Positions 33,751 to 42,621 of a DNA stretch of 64,000 bases are shown in pieces. Source of the DNA: Flavobacterium lindanitolerans (GTDB taxonomy: Bacteria; Bacteroidota; Bacteroidia; Flavobacteriales; Flavobacteriaceae); NCBI RefSeq assembly GCF_002846575.1, contig NZ_PJND01000008.1:62001-126000 (forward strand), read 5' to 3'. Each line of letters begins with the position of its first letter. Within the stretch, counting starts at the first letter, position 1. The notes under the pieces are model-generated. The model ran no database searches. It worked only from the letters and a program-made list of their open reading frames with translations, and had not been told where the DNA came from. The position numbers and the translations under genes are program-made.

Positions 33751-35011
33751 GTGAAATTTTTTTCAAGAAAATAATACCATCATAGGTTTCCTCATATTTT
33801 CTTGAAAAAAACTTCGGGTCCTTCGGGTCAAATCCTGGTCCCCCTATAAAAAGCTGCTTCATTTTAGTACCAAAGAATTTTTTCATCTCAGGATTTTTAA
33901 CAGCTGTGGCAATATCAACAAAATAGATATCAGGCAGGGCTTGAAAAAAAGTTTCTGCATACGTTTTATTATAAGGTTTGTCAAGTAGACGGTATTCCGA
34001 TCCTAATACCTGCTTATTTTTAATAATAAAGCCCAACATCTTGCCGCTTCCAAAATCAAATCCCATAGCATAATAGTCATCCTTAAAGTGTTCTTTAAGC
34101 CTGCTGCCCAAGCTTGGTACCGTCATACCCAAATCTTTTTTATTTATATGCTCATTATGTGCCCATATAAATACCTTACTATCTGGCACTTCTATATTCA
34201 TTATCTTTAAAACATTCTCATACATTGCATTATCACGCACATCTGCAGCCGGCCATGAAATATAAGCTGTATAATCTTCCAGATAGCCCAACCCTCGCAT
34301 CATATCAATATATTCATTTGCATTTGCAGCCTTTAAGCGTGTTGAATCCTGTTCTAGCAATTGGGTTAACTGCTGTAGTTTCGGTTGCATTTTCTTTGCC
34401 CATTCCTTTATTTTTACATGTCCATATTCTGCTACCGAACAACTGTCTGCTGCTGCTAACAGGTTTTCATCAATATTAATATTATACTTTTGAACGTAGC
34501 TTCTTAGTCTTTTATTAATATCATCTCCCATTTGGTTATCTATTCCATAAAATCGTATCTGTGCCTCCCGGGGTTTTCCCTGATTGTAATTACGCATCCA
34601 TTCCAGCAAATCAGCTACTTCAGTAGTACGCCATAAAAAATGTCTGAAATTTTTTATAAGACTAGCTTTATCTCCAGGACCGCCACTTATCCATTCATTA
34701 ATAGCTTGTTCAGCCTGATAACTTTCCTCCATAATAAAAATCCTCACACCATTGTGCTCAACCAGGTATTTAAAAAACTTGGCTTTCAGGTCAAAAAATT
34801 CTTTAGCATGATGGGTAGCTTCACCAAACCCATAAATTCTTGCTTCTTTAAAGCCTTGAGGTTCATTCTGTGTAAATGCCACTAGCTCTGCATCAGGATT
34901 TGCATCTTCAATAACAATTGCGTTGGTATTTAGCCAGGATACGACATTGCTGGTTTGTGCATTCAAGCTAATCGAAAACAAAAATCCTAAACAGTAAAAA
35001 GCTCTATACAT
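33725..35011 (-). CDS. Erythromycin esterase family protein
   Basis: 428 residues, signal peptide MYRAFYCLGFLFSISLNA. The EreA/EreB-like core has IYGFGEATHHAKEFFDLKAK (E64, H67/H68), IFIMEESYQAEQAINEW and FIWAHNEHINK, the positions of the esterase Glu/His set. Family members include macrolide esterases and succinoglycan-type enzymes; most chromosomal homologues have no shown resistance role, so activity on erythromycin is unproven. Exported, unlike the cytoplasmic EreA/B. Convergent with the CxCC gene. Confidence 0.88.
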   Translation of the reverse strand: MYRAFYCLGFLFSISLNAQTSNVVSWLNTNAIVIEDANPDAELVAFTQNEPQGFKEARIYGFGEATHHAKEFFDLKAKFFKYLVEHNGVRIFIMEESYQAEQAINEWISGGPGDKASLIKNFRHFLWRTTEVADLLEWMRNYNQGKPREAQIRFYGIDNQMGDDINKRLRSYVQKYNINIDENLLAAADSCSVAEYGHVKIKEWAKKMQPKLQQLTQLLEQDSTRLKAANANEYIDMMRGLGYLEDYTAYISWPAADVRDNAMYENVLKIMNIEVPDSKVFIWAHNEHINKKDLGMTVPSLGSRLKEHFKDDYYAMGFDFGSGKMLGFIIKNKQVLGSEYRLLDKPYNKTYAETFFQALPDIYFVDIATAVKNPEMKKFFGTKMKQLFIGGPGFDPKDPKFFSRKYEETYDGIIFLKKISPSVRQKQT

Positions 35012-35164
35012 AGTTTATTTTGGTTTTGGGTAAATGTAAAAATAAAAAAGTTGCTTCTGGGCACTAATACGCAAACAGGAGTAATTTATACTACAACTAC
35101 AATTTTACAACCTTTTATATCCTATATTGCGGGTAATGATTCTTTTGTTTTTTTAATTTGTATT

Positions 35165-35737
35165 ATGAACTCATTATATAACTATTTCTGCACGGTACAT
35201 CCTGTTTTTGCCCCTAGTGATTTTGAGCTTCTTACAAAAGATTTCCAGACGAAGCACTTCAAAAAAGGCGATTATATAGTGCGCGAGGGCGAAACACAGC
35301 GCAATATCTACTTTGTTGAAAAAGGCATTCAGATGTATAACTTTGATACACAGGGAAAAACCAATATCCTGGGGTTTGCCTATCCACCCAACCTGTGTGT
35401 GGTAATGGAATCGTTTATTTTTCAGAAACCATCGACCTATAATGTAACCTGTATTACAGACAGTACGTTAAGCTACCTGAGCTATGCTGCTTTACAGGAA
35501 ATTTTTGAACGGTCCCAACAGGTGGAACGGCTATTCCGGAAATTATCTGAGAACCTGTCTATAGGTCTTCTCAACAGACAGATGGAACTCCGCTCTACTA
35601 CTATTGAAGAGCGTTTTAAAATATTCTGCCAGAGAAGTCCACATCTGTTGCAACAAGTACCTCAAAAATATATAGCAGCCTATCTGGCAATAGATCCGAC
35701 CAACTTTAGCAAGCTGATGAATACCGTGCGGTTCTGA
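35165..35737 (+). CDS. Crp/Fnr family regulator
   Basis: 190 residues: cyclic-nucleotide-binding beta-roll (about 5-115; KKGDYIVREGETQRNIYFVEKGIQMYNF) and C-terminal HTH (about 125-190; TTIEERFKIFCQRSPHLLQQVPQKYIAAYLAIDPTNFSKLMN). The HTH recognition segment is short and the protein ends right after it, common in Bacteroidota Crp homologues. Start at 35165 (MNSLYNYF) fits the family; the frame is open upstream to 35051 without conservation. A membrane protein gene follows after 77 nt and may be its target. Confidence 0.85.
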   Translation: MNSLYNYFCTVHPVFAPSDFELLTKDFQTKHFKKGDYIVREGETQRNIYFVEKGIQMYNFDTQGKTNILGFAYPPNLCVVMESFIFQKPSTYNVTCITDSTLSYLSYAALQEIFERSQQVERLFRKLSENLSIGLLNRQMELRSTTIEERFKIFCQRSPHLLQQVPQKYIAAYLAIDPTNFSKLMNTVRF

Positions 35738-35814
35738 CGTTGGTGCAGACCAATATTTTTACCGAAACAAAAGCTGTTCTTTGAAGCATTCTTAAACGGT
35801 AAAAATATAAGGCT

Positions 35815-36450
35815 ATGACTTTTCAACACATTTTTTATATACCCACAATTTTCTTGCTGGGTCTTATTTTTGGAATACTTCTTGGCAATAACACAAATAC
35901 TGTATCCGCAGATGGAAAAGTAAGTGTGAAAAAGCTGGGGCTTGTCTTTTTGATTTTTCTTATTGTATTTATCATTACACATGCCTTTACTATTCCCGCA
36001 GGCTCCAAACAGGTAAGTATGCTATTGGGCGGACTGGAAATATTCGACAAAAAGCCAATATTCGGGAGCGATGCTGTATATCACTATATGCAGTCATTTA
36101 CTGAGATAGGAATACAGGTATATAAACGTTTTACATATACTATTGATGTTGTTTTTCCTTTATCTATGCTGGCATTTCTGCATACTTTTTCCAAATTCAC
36201 ATTGCAACGGATAAAACTTCCAAAATATTTCTTCAAAATAGCCGGGTTACTTCCGTGGATATGGTTTGGGTTTGATATGCTTGAAAATGCAACAGTATTT
36301 TATCTCCTTTCCGAATTTCCAAAACAACATCCGTTTATAGCCGGGTCGCTTGGATGGATTACTGTAATAAAATTTGTTTTGCTCTTCCTTTCGCTTTTCG
36401 TACCGGCTTCGTTACTTTTATTGGCACGAAAACTGCGCTATCAGTACTAA
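35815..36450 (+). CDS. Multi-pass membrane protein of unknown function
   Basis: 211 residues with about five TM helices (IFYIPTIFLLGLIFGILLG; LGLVFLIFLIVFIITHAF; VVFPLSMLAFLHTF; IAGLLPWIWFGFDMLENATVF; FVLLFLSLFVPASLLLLA). Between TM2 and TM3 is an extracytoplasmic loop with YHYMQSFTEIG. The FGFDMLENATVFYLL motif recurs in small uncharacterised membrane families. No enzyme motif seen. Probably expressed with the preceding Crp-type gene. Confidence 0.75.
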   Translation: MTFQHIFYIPTIFLLGLIFGILLGNNTNTVSADGKVSVKKLGLVFLIFLIVFIITHAFTIPAGSKQVSMLLGGLEIFDKKPIFGSDAVYHYMQSFTEIGIQVYKRFTYTIDVVFPLSMLAFLHTFSKFTLQRIKLPKYFFKIAGLLPWIWFGFDMLENATVFYLLSEFPKQHPFIAGSLGWITVIKFVLLFLSLFVPASLLLLARKLRYQY

Positions 36451-36467
36451 TTTTAAAATGATTTAAA

Positions 36468-36496
36468 AACGGCAGACTACTAATCTGCCGTTCTTC
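36468..36496. terminator. Bidirectional terminator
   Basis: 9-bp stem AACGGCAGA (36468-36476)/TCTGCCGTT (36484-36492), between the convergent membrane-protein and GNAT genes. Confidence 0.8.
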
Positions 36497-36499
36497 TAT

Positions 36500-36946
36500 C
36501 TATTTCCACCAATGGTAGTAATTATGCAATCCGTCATACTCAAATCCACAACGCGGATAGAGTTGGTTTCCAATATCGTTTGTCTTTTCTGTTTCAAGCA
36601 TTAATCCGCAAGCCCCGGTTTCTTCACACCATTGTTTACTACGGTCAATCAAGGCTACAGAAAGTCCTTTCCCTCTGTAATCCGGATGTACAAACAAATC
36701 GCTTAATAACCATTGTTTCTGCAGTTTGGTGTAATGAAAAAGTTTGTACAGCTGGACGAACCCTACCGCTTTACCATCAACTATAGCCAGAAAAATATCA
36801 GATTCGCTGTTTAGGAACCTTTCTTTTAAAAATGTCTTGCCTCTTTCCAAATCGGATTCCTGTCGGTAGAAAACTCTGTAGAGATTAAACAAAACGGCGG
36901 TTTCATTCAAGTCTTCCAGACTTGCTTTTTTAATTTGATAATTCAT
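36500..36946 (-). CDS. GNAT N-acetyltransferase
   Basis: 148 residues. YQIKKASLEDLNETAVLFNLYRVFY start, SDLFVHPDYRGKGLSVALIDRSKQWC (acetyl-CoA-binding RGKGLS) and NDIGNQLYPRCGFEYDGLHNYYHWWK end, the pattern of small diamine/amino-acid acetyltransferases. Divergent from a MocR regulator with an 86-bp operator-containing gap, so probably regulated by it. Confidence 0.9.
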   Translation of the reverse strand: MNYQIKKASLEDLNETAVLFNLYRVFYRQESDLERGKTFLKERFLNSESDIFLAIVDGKAVGFVQLYKLFHYTKLQKQWLLSDLFVHPDYRGKGLSVALIDRSKQWCEETGACGLMLETEKTNDIGNQLYPRCGFEYDGLHNYYHWWK

Positions 36947-36988
36947 GTTGTTAAGTATTTAAATTATCCGGCTAAAGTATCTTTAATT

Positions 36989-37034
36989 TGGACTACCTTT
37001 GTAATCCAGATATAACTTAATAAGTAGTCCAGAT
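36989..37034. promoter_or_regulatory. MocR operator and promoter
   Basis: Direct repeats GTAATCCAGAT (37001-37011) and GTAGTCCAGAT (37024-37034), 23 bp apart, plus an inverted half-site TGGACTAC (36989-36996). The -7 box TACCTTTG (36994-37001) lies between inverted and first direct half. The second repeat overlaps the mocR start codon, suggesting autoregulation. Confidence 0.65.
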
Positions 37035-38478
37035 GTTTCCATTTCAAAATATCATTACCATTGATAAAGGGAGTAAGACTCCTTTATACAGACAGATTGC
37101 CATCTCAATTATCAATAAAATAAGAACGGGAACATTAAAAGCCGGAACTCCCTTGCCAGGAACAAGAGAACTTTCTAAATTACTGGGCGTACATCGTAAA
37201 ACAGTGATTGCGGCCTATGACGAACTGCATGCCCAGGACTGGATAATTGTCATTCCAAGAAAACAGGTGACTGTATCGAAACAGATTCCGGTATTAAAAG
37301 CCAAGAACTGGAGTCAGAAAGAAGCTGCATCATCCTATCAAAATACTTTTAGCCTTCCTTTTCATAAAGCAGAAGAAAAAACGTCTGATAAGAAAATACT
37401 AACCGCTCCTGAAATCCTTATCGATGACGGCTATCCCGACATAAGGCTTTCACCCATAGAAGACCTGTTAAAAATATACAGGTCCTATACAACCCGGAAA
37501 TATGCCGTCAAAAATGCTATAGTAGGAACCACGCAAGGCACATTGAAACTAAGAAATGAACTTGTCAACTATTTATCCAAAACCCGCGGACTGAATATCA
37601 CAGCCGATAATCTGTTAATTACACATGGCGCCCAGATGAGTATTTATCTGGCTTCTCAGCTGCTATTAGATAAAGACGCTACTATTATTACCGGTAATCC
37701 CGATTATCCTATAGCTAACAAAACATTTGCAAGAACCAAAGCAACGCTAATTGAAGTCGCTGTTGATGAAAATGGACTGGATATGGCTGCAGTGGAAAAA
37801 ATATGCAAAAAGAAAAAAATAACCGCAGTTTATGTTATTCCCCATCACCACTATCCAACAACCGTGACATTGAGTGTGCAAAGAAGAATGAAACTTTTGG
37901 AACTCTCCCATCAATATTCTTTTGCTATTATTGAAGATGATTATGACTACGATTACCATTATGCTTCCTCTCCCTTTTTGCCTATAGCCAGCGGAAGCCA
38001 TAACGGCAATATAATTTATATGGGGTCTTTCTCTAAGATTTTAGGTCCTTCTATACGTATTGGTTTTATGATAGCACCCAAAAACTTTATTGAACAATGC
38101 ACAATGCTTCGGGAAGAAATTGACTTTGGAGGCGACGGATATATGCAGAATGCGTTGGCGGAACTCATTAAAAACGGAGATTTGAGCAGATGTCTTAAAA
38201 AAACAAAAAAAAGCTATCATCAACGCAGGGACTATCTGGATGCACTGCTAAAAAAGCATTTGGGTGATTCTGTTTCGTATTCTCTGCCTGATGGAGGAAT
38301 GGCAATCTGGATTAAAATAAACCCCACTTTTTCAGTAAACAAATTGGAGTCAGTACCTCAATTGCATATCAAACGAATTCATACTCAGGAAAATGCCTTT
38401 CGCTTTGGATTTGCCTCAATGAATGAACCAGAACTTGAGGAAGCTGTTTTATGTTTAAAAGCAGCATTGGAAAACTAA
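37033..38478 (+). CDS. MocR/PdxR-type GntR regulator with aminotransferase domain
   Basis: 481 residues. GntR wHTH at ~10-80 (TPLYRQIAISIINKIRTGTLKAGTPLPGTRELSKLLGVHRKTVIAAYDEL), linker, then fold-type I aminotransferase domain (~130-480) with PLP lysine K335 in MGSFSKILGPSIRIGF and DDYDYDYHY. MocR proteins bind PLP or PLP-amino acid adducts as effector. Divergent GNAT gene is the probable target. No pdxS/pdxT or gab genes nearby, so PdxR or GabR naming is not supported. Confidence 0.92.
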   Translation: MFPFQNIITIDKGSKTPLYRQIAISIINKIRTGTLKAGTPLPGTRELSKLLGVHRKTVIAAYDELHAQDWIIVIPRKQVTVSKQIPVLKAKNWSQKEAASSYQNTFSLPFHKAEEKTSDKKILTAPEILIDDGYPDIRLSPIEDLLKIYRSYTTRKYAVKNAIVGTTQGTLKLRNELVNYLSKTRGLNITADNLLITHGAQMSIYLASQLLLDKDATIITGNPDYPIANKTFARTKATLIEVAVDENGLDMAAVEKICKKKKITAVYVIPHHHYPTTVTLSVQRRMKLLELSHQYSFAIIEDDYDYDYHYASSPFLPIASGSHNGNIIYMGSFSKILGPSIRIGFMIAPKNFIEQCTMLREEIDFGGDGYMQNALAELIKNGDLSRCLKKTKKSYHQRRDYLDALLKKHLGDSVSYSLPDGGMAIWIKINPTFSVNKLESVPQLHIKRIHTQENAFRFGFASMNEPELEEAVLCLKAALEN

Positions 38479-38723
38479 ATTTTCGCTTGTTTTTTTAAAT
38501 AAAAAAAAAATCCAATTCCCAATATGTGGTTTCATTTTTTTCCTAATTTTACAATAGAAAAAAGTAGCCCTAAAGAATATTTAACCTTCTGTGTAATAAC
38601 CTACCCCATGGCTATACACAACGGTTCCCTTACTCCCCATGAATTTCTTCATGGATACTTTTATGGATAGAAATTGAATAATCTTTGTCCAAAAAAGCAA
38701 TTTCAAATTAAATTTAGGAAACC
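38479..38723. other. Upstream region of the surface protein
   Basis: 245 bp AT-rich, no gene. A short hairpin CATGAA/TTCATG (38638-38653) and TAATCTTTG near 38680 (one nt off the TAnnTTTG spacing) precede the next gene. Confidence 0.4.
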
Positions 38724-39941
38724 ATGAATAAAAGCTACTTGACTATGCTAATGCTGGGCTTTTTAGGGACAGCATATGCCCAAATTGGTATCGGAACAAT
38801 TAACCCGGATGCTTCTACTGCCCTGGATGTGACAGCTACAGACAAAGGTATCCTGATTCCAAGAGTAGCACTAACCGGTTCAACCGATACCTCAACAATT
38901 ACTACAGGAAACGTAGATGGTCTGCTCCTGTTCAATACCGCAACTGTAGCCGACATTACGCCTGGCTATTATTACTGGTTGGGCGGGAAATGGCAACGCA
39001 TGGATAGCCGCGGTAACGGATGGCAATTGGCCGGAAATTCCGGAACCGATGCCAACGCTGATTTTTTAGGCACTACAGACGCGCAAGACCTCACTTTCAG
39101 AACAGACAATATGGAACGTCTGAGAATTACGCAGAGAGGAAGATTAGATTTTTCAAATACCAGTAGTGACCCGCTATACACCAATATCTTTTTAGAAGGT
39201 GGTAACGAGACTACTTCCGGAGCCGCCAATATAGCCATAGGTGAATCTGCCCTTACGAATATTGATAGCGGTCAATTAAATATAGCCATTGGTAGGAATG
39301 CATTACAGGCAACTACATCTGGCAGTGTAAATATTGCCATTGGAAATCAAACACTGTCAAGTAATACAGACAGTTTTTCTAATATTGGTATAGGTTTTGG
39401 AGTTCTGCCTTCGCTGAATAATGGTGGGCACAATATTGGCTTAGGTGACAATACCGGATTGTCTTTGGTAAGTGGCAACGGAAATACTTTTATAGGTTCG
39501 TTTGCAGGCAGCACTCTCAATAGCTTAGAAAATGCAACTGCAATTGGCTACTCGGCAGTAGTTGAGGCAGATAATAGTATGGTATTGGGTGGAATTGATT
39601 CGAATGCTGTAAATGTAGGAATTGGCAACACTACCCCAAACAGTACGCTACAAATTACCGGCTCCTTTAGTGCAGCAATCAAAAGCACTAATATCAATTA
39701 CTCGCTCACAGACAAAGATTATACTGTACTTTATGCTGTTTCCGGAATCACAGTAACACTTCCAGCAGCAGACAGCAGTAATGTTGGAAGAATTTATAAT
39801 ATAGTATGCGATGTTACAGGAGGTTCTGTAAACCTGAATGCGACCGGAACAGATATTACAAAAGACGGATCAGTTATTACCTCAGCAACCGGTTCTATAG
39901 TAGTGCAGAGTACCGGAACAAAATGGATTGTTATTCCATAA
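38724..39941 (+). CDS. Secreted surface protein with YadA-like head repeats
   Basis: 405 residues, signal peptide MNKSYLTMLMLGFLGTAYAQ then IGIGTINPDASTALDVTATDKGILIPRV, a common start of Flavobacterial secreted proteins. Residues ~165-290 contain degenerate 14-16 residue head repeats (NIAIGESAL, LNIAIGRNAL, VNIAIGNQTL, SNIGIGFGVL, HNIGLGDNTG, GNTFIGSFAG, NATAIGYSAV) of the trimeric autotransporter/YadA beta-roll type. The C-terminus is a short beta domain (YTVLYAVSGITVTLPAAD...GTKWIVIP), not a YadA anchor or T9SS tail. Probably trimeric and surface-exposed. Confidence 0.8.
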   Translation: MNKSYLTMLMLGFLGTAYAQIGIGTINPDASTALDVTATDKGILIPRVALTGSTDTSTITTGNVDGLLLFNTATVADITPGYYYWLGGKWQRMDSRGNGWQLAGNSGTDANADFLGTTDAQDLTFRTDNMERLRITQRGRLDFSNTSSDPLYTNIFLEGGNETTSGAANIAIGESALTNIDSGQLNIAIGRNALQATTSGSVNIAIGNQTLSSNTDSFSNIGIGFGVLPSLNNGGHNIGLGDNTGLSLVSGNGNTFIGSFAGSTLNSLENATAIGYSAVVEADNSMVLGGIDSNAVNVGIGNTTPNSTLQITGSFSAAIKSTNINYSLTDKDYTVLYAVSGITVTLPAADSSNVGRIYNIVCDVTGGSVNLNATGTDITKDGSVITSATGSIVVQSTGTKWIVIP

Positions 39942-40028
39942 TTACCAAAAGATTTATTTACTTATTAATTTATATCCAGACCAAAATTCCCTGACTAACA
40001 ATATATTGACGATACGGAAAAAACAATA

Positions 40029-40052
40029 AACCCGTTGACAAATCAACGGGTT
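40029..40052. terminator. Bidirectional terminator
   Basis: AACCCGTTGA (40029-40038)/TCAACGGGTT (40043-40052) between convergent genes. Confidence 0.85.
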
Positions 40053-40069
40053 ATTCTTATCACTTCTGG

Positions 40070-42445
40070 CTACAATCTGTTCAACTCTTCAGAATTTCCA
40101 GATTGACGTTCGCTTGTTTTAAGATTTCTATTACCAAAACGATAAGTCAATGAAAAACGGATGCGCTGTGTGTCCCAAACATTTTTAAATTCCTGGGTTA
40201 CCCCATACATGTTCTGTTTTGAATATTCGCGTCCGTTAAAAATATCAGTTCCGCTAATGCCCAACTCTAATTTTTTATCCAGCATTTGGTATTTTACCGT
40301 CGCATAAAATTTGGCATACGGTTTTAGGCTTGAGTTCTGGAAAGTTTCTCCAAAATTCTGAAAATAACTAATACTCAGGAAAAACGTTTTGTTTTTGTTT
40401 AAGGTAAAATCATTGGTTGTGAAAAAAGACGAAGACGCTCCCTTATTTCTCCTGTCAGAAACTGCAATATCGGATTCGGAATAACTCAAACTAAAATTAT
40501 TCACGCTGGTCCACCACGGAGTTGGTTTTGCCGTATAACTCTGCGTAAAGCTAAGCATGTCTTCATTTACATAATTCATCCAGATATAATTGTTCTGTTT
40601 GGTATCCGGATTCAGGATAGAAGCCTGGTTTACGCCATCTCTCATACTTGAAAAACTAAGTCGTGAATCAAATGTCTTATACGTAAATGTCACTTCAAAA
40701 TTATGCGTAAATGACGGTCTTAAAAACGGATTTCCTTCATTGTAACTAAATTCGTTGTTAATCGTACGGAATGGATTCAGGCTTTCGTAACTCGGACGAC
40801 GGATACGACGGGAATAATTGAAACCAAGACTTTTATCTTCTGTGAATTGATGCAATACATACAGCGTAGGAAACAATTTAAAATAGTCATTCTTATGTCG
40901 GTTATTGGCCTCTCTCGAATATCCGTCCGTTTGGGTAGCTTCCAAACGTAAGCCCGCCTGAATGTTCCATTTATCATTGAACTTTTTATTTCCGGAAATA
41001 TACAATGCCTCATTCTTTTCGGTGTATTCAAAATAATTCGACAGATTGGTATCATATACCATTTCACCGTTTTCGTCCTGTTTAAAAGCATTAATAAGGT
41101 TATCAGATTTTGAATTGGAAAATCGGGCACCAGCGGTAAAATCGGCTATTTTGGTTGGCAGTTCAAAATCTACTTTAGCCGACAGATTTTGTATTCTGAT
41201 GTCGACATCATTAATACCGGCATGTTGGGAATTGGCAATCAGTTCGTTTGCCGGATTATAGTTGGCATAAGCATAACGATTAAAAGTTGGCGTGTGATAG
41301 TTCACAAAATCAACATCCACCATCATTTTTTTGCCCAAAGTATCCAGCTTATATTCTGAATACAGGTTGTAAATCTGCTGATAAGTTTTATCATTTGATG
41401 TCGCATTATTCTTCATAAATTGTTGAATAGCTCCTCCTTTTTGGTCAAAAATAGTCGTAAGCTGTGGCTGCATATCCGTAAATTTAGAAGTGTAGGCAGA
41501 AACTTTTGTGCCAATTGTCCATTTTTTTGTCAGTTGATAATCCAGGGCCAACTGTCCGTTGAAATAGCGGTTTTTACCATCGGAGCTGCTTTCATTCTGC
41601 CAAAAAGCATCAGAGTAATAAATATCATTATCCCAATTGATTAATGAACGTCGTATTCCTGTGCTGGCAGAACTTCTTAATGTGAGCTTATTCTTTTGCA
41701 GATTGAAAGCGGTATTGTACTGTTGCGTATTTCTATGTCCGCGTTGATAAGCTCCGCCAAATAACCCATTCCAACTGTCTTTCTTAACCTTTTTCGTAAC
41801 AATATTGATAATACCGCTATTGCCTTCCGCCTGATATTTGGCTGGCGGTGTCGTAATTACTTCAATCTTTGACAAGTTCGACGCGCTGATACTCTCCAGA
41901 TAATTCATCAGTTCCGCCTGTTCCATATAAGTTGGCTTATCATCAATTAACACCATAACTGAATTTTTACCCGAAATGCTGATGCTTTCCTGAGTCACCG
42001 TAACACCGGGTGTTGTTCTGAGTGCGTCTATAGCAGTACCTCCTGTAGATGATGTTGCATTGGCTACATGATATACAAAACGGTCTGCTTTGCGTTCCAT
42101 CAGTTTTTTAGGAGCTTCAATTACAACCTCATCGAGTTTTGTTTTGCTTTCAAACGCAATCACTCCTAAATCAGTATTGCTCTTTAACAAAAGTTCTTGT
42201 TTGTATACCACTTCATCAAAATATAAAACCTCTAAACGGTAATTGCCTGTTTGTGCCTGTAAGGCAAAAGAACCATTTTCGGCAGTCTTGCCTCTAAGAG
42301 TATCTTTAGCTATCAACAGAACATCGTAAAATGCTGCAGGCTCGCCATTGGCTTGTGCTATGCCTTTTATTTCATGTGTCTGTGCAAAAAGTGAAGTGGT
42401 AAATAGAATTGAAATCCAAACTAAAAAATGTGATGCTGTTTTCAT
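40070..42445 (-). CDS. Outer-membrane beta-barrel protein (TonB-dependent receptor-like, CarboxypepD-reg domain)
   Basis: 791 residues; signal peptide MKTASHFLVWISILFTTSLFAQ; N-terminal carboxypeptidase-regulatory-like domain (~23-110, HEIKGIAQANGEPAAFYDVLLIAKDTL), plug domain (~120-220, GTAIDALRTTPGVTVTQESISISGKNSVMVLIDDKPTY, SKIEVITTPPAKYQAEGNSGIINIVTKK) and a large barrel. No obvious TonB box. Divergent from a LytS/LytTR pair with putative LytTR sites between, so presumably under its control; such pairs in Bacteroidota often control barrel proteins linked to peptide or metal stress. Substrate unknown. Confidence 0.88.
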   Translation of the reverse strand: MKTASHFLVWISILFTTSLFAQTHEIKGIAQANGEPAAFYDVLLIAKDTLRGKTAENGSFALQAQTGNYRLEVLYFDEVVYKQELLLKSNTDLGVIAFESKTKLDEVVIEAPKKLMERKADRFVYHVANATSSTGGTAIDALRTTPGVTVTQESISISGKNSVMVLIDDKPTYMEQAELMNYLESISASNLSKIEVITTPPAKYQAEGNSGIINIVTKKVKKDSWNGLFGGAYQRGHRNTQQYNTAFNLQKNKLTLRSSASTGIRRSLINWDNDIYYSDAFWQNESSSDGKNRYFNGQLALDYQLTKKWTIGTKVSAYTSKFTDMQPQLTTIFDQKGGAIQQFMKNNATSNDKTYQQIYNLYSEYKLDTLGKKMMVDVDFVNYHTPTFNRYAYANYNPANELIANSQHAGINDVDIRIQNLSAKVDFELPTKIADFTAGARFSNSKSDNLINAFKQDENGEMVYDTNLSNYFEYTEKNEALYISGNKKFNDKWNIQAGLRLEATQTDGYSREANNRHKNDYFKLFPTLYVLHQFTEDKSLGFNYSRRIRRPSYESLNPFRTINNEFSYNEGNPFLRPSFTHNFEVTFTYKTFDSRLSFSSMRDGVNQASILNPDTKQNNYIWMNYVNEDMLSFTQSYTAKPTPWWTSVNNFSLSYSESDIAVSDRRNKGASSSFFTTNDFTLNKNKTFFLSISYFQNFGETFQNSSLKPYAKFYATVKYQMLDKKLELGISGTDIFNGREYSKQNMYGVTQEFKNVWDTQRIRFSLTYRFGNRNLKTSERQSGNSEELNRL

Positions 42446-42499
42446 GTGTAATATTTTTCAGCAAATCTTCGGCTTTTACTGTTTTTATTTTTTTTATTT

Positions 42500-42540
42500 C
42501 GACCAGCCCGGTCAAAAATCCGACCAATGGGTTGGTCGGA
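42500..42540. promoter_or_regulatory. Candidate LytTR operator
   Basis: CGACCA occurs at 42500-42505 and 42521-42526, 21 bp apart (two helical turns, the LytTR geometry). The second copy is half of a perfect 9-bp inverted repeat TCCGACCAA (42519-42527)/TTGGTCGGA (42532-42540). Lies between the divergent barrel and lytS genes. Confidence 0.55.
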
Positions 42541-42621
42541 GAAAATGGAGTGTTTGTCGAAAAAAAGTTTTTTCTTATTGCGTAATGCCCTACTTTTCCA
42601 CTCTGAAAAAATAGCCCTGAA

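Noticed and set aside
33725..35011. Acquired macrolide resistance gene
   Set aside because: Exported, chromosomal, no mobile element; family membership alone does not show resistance.
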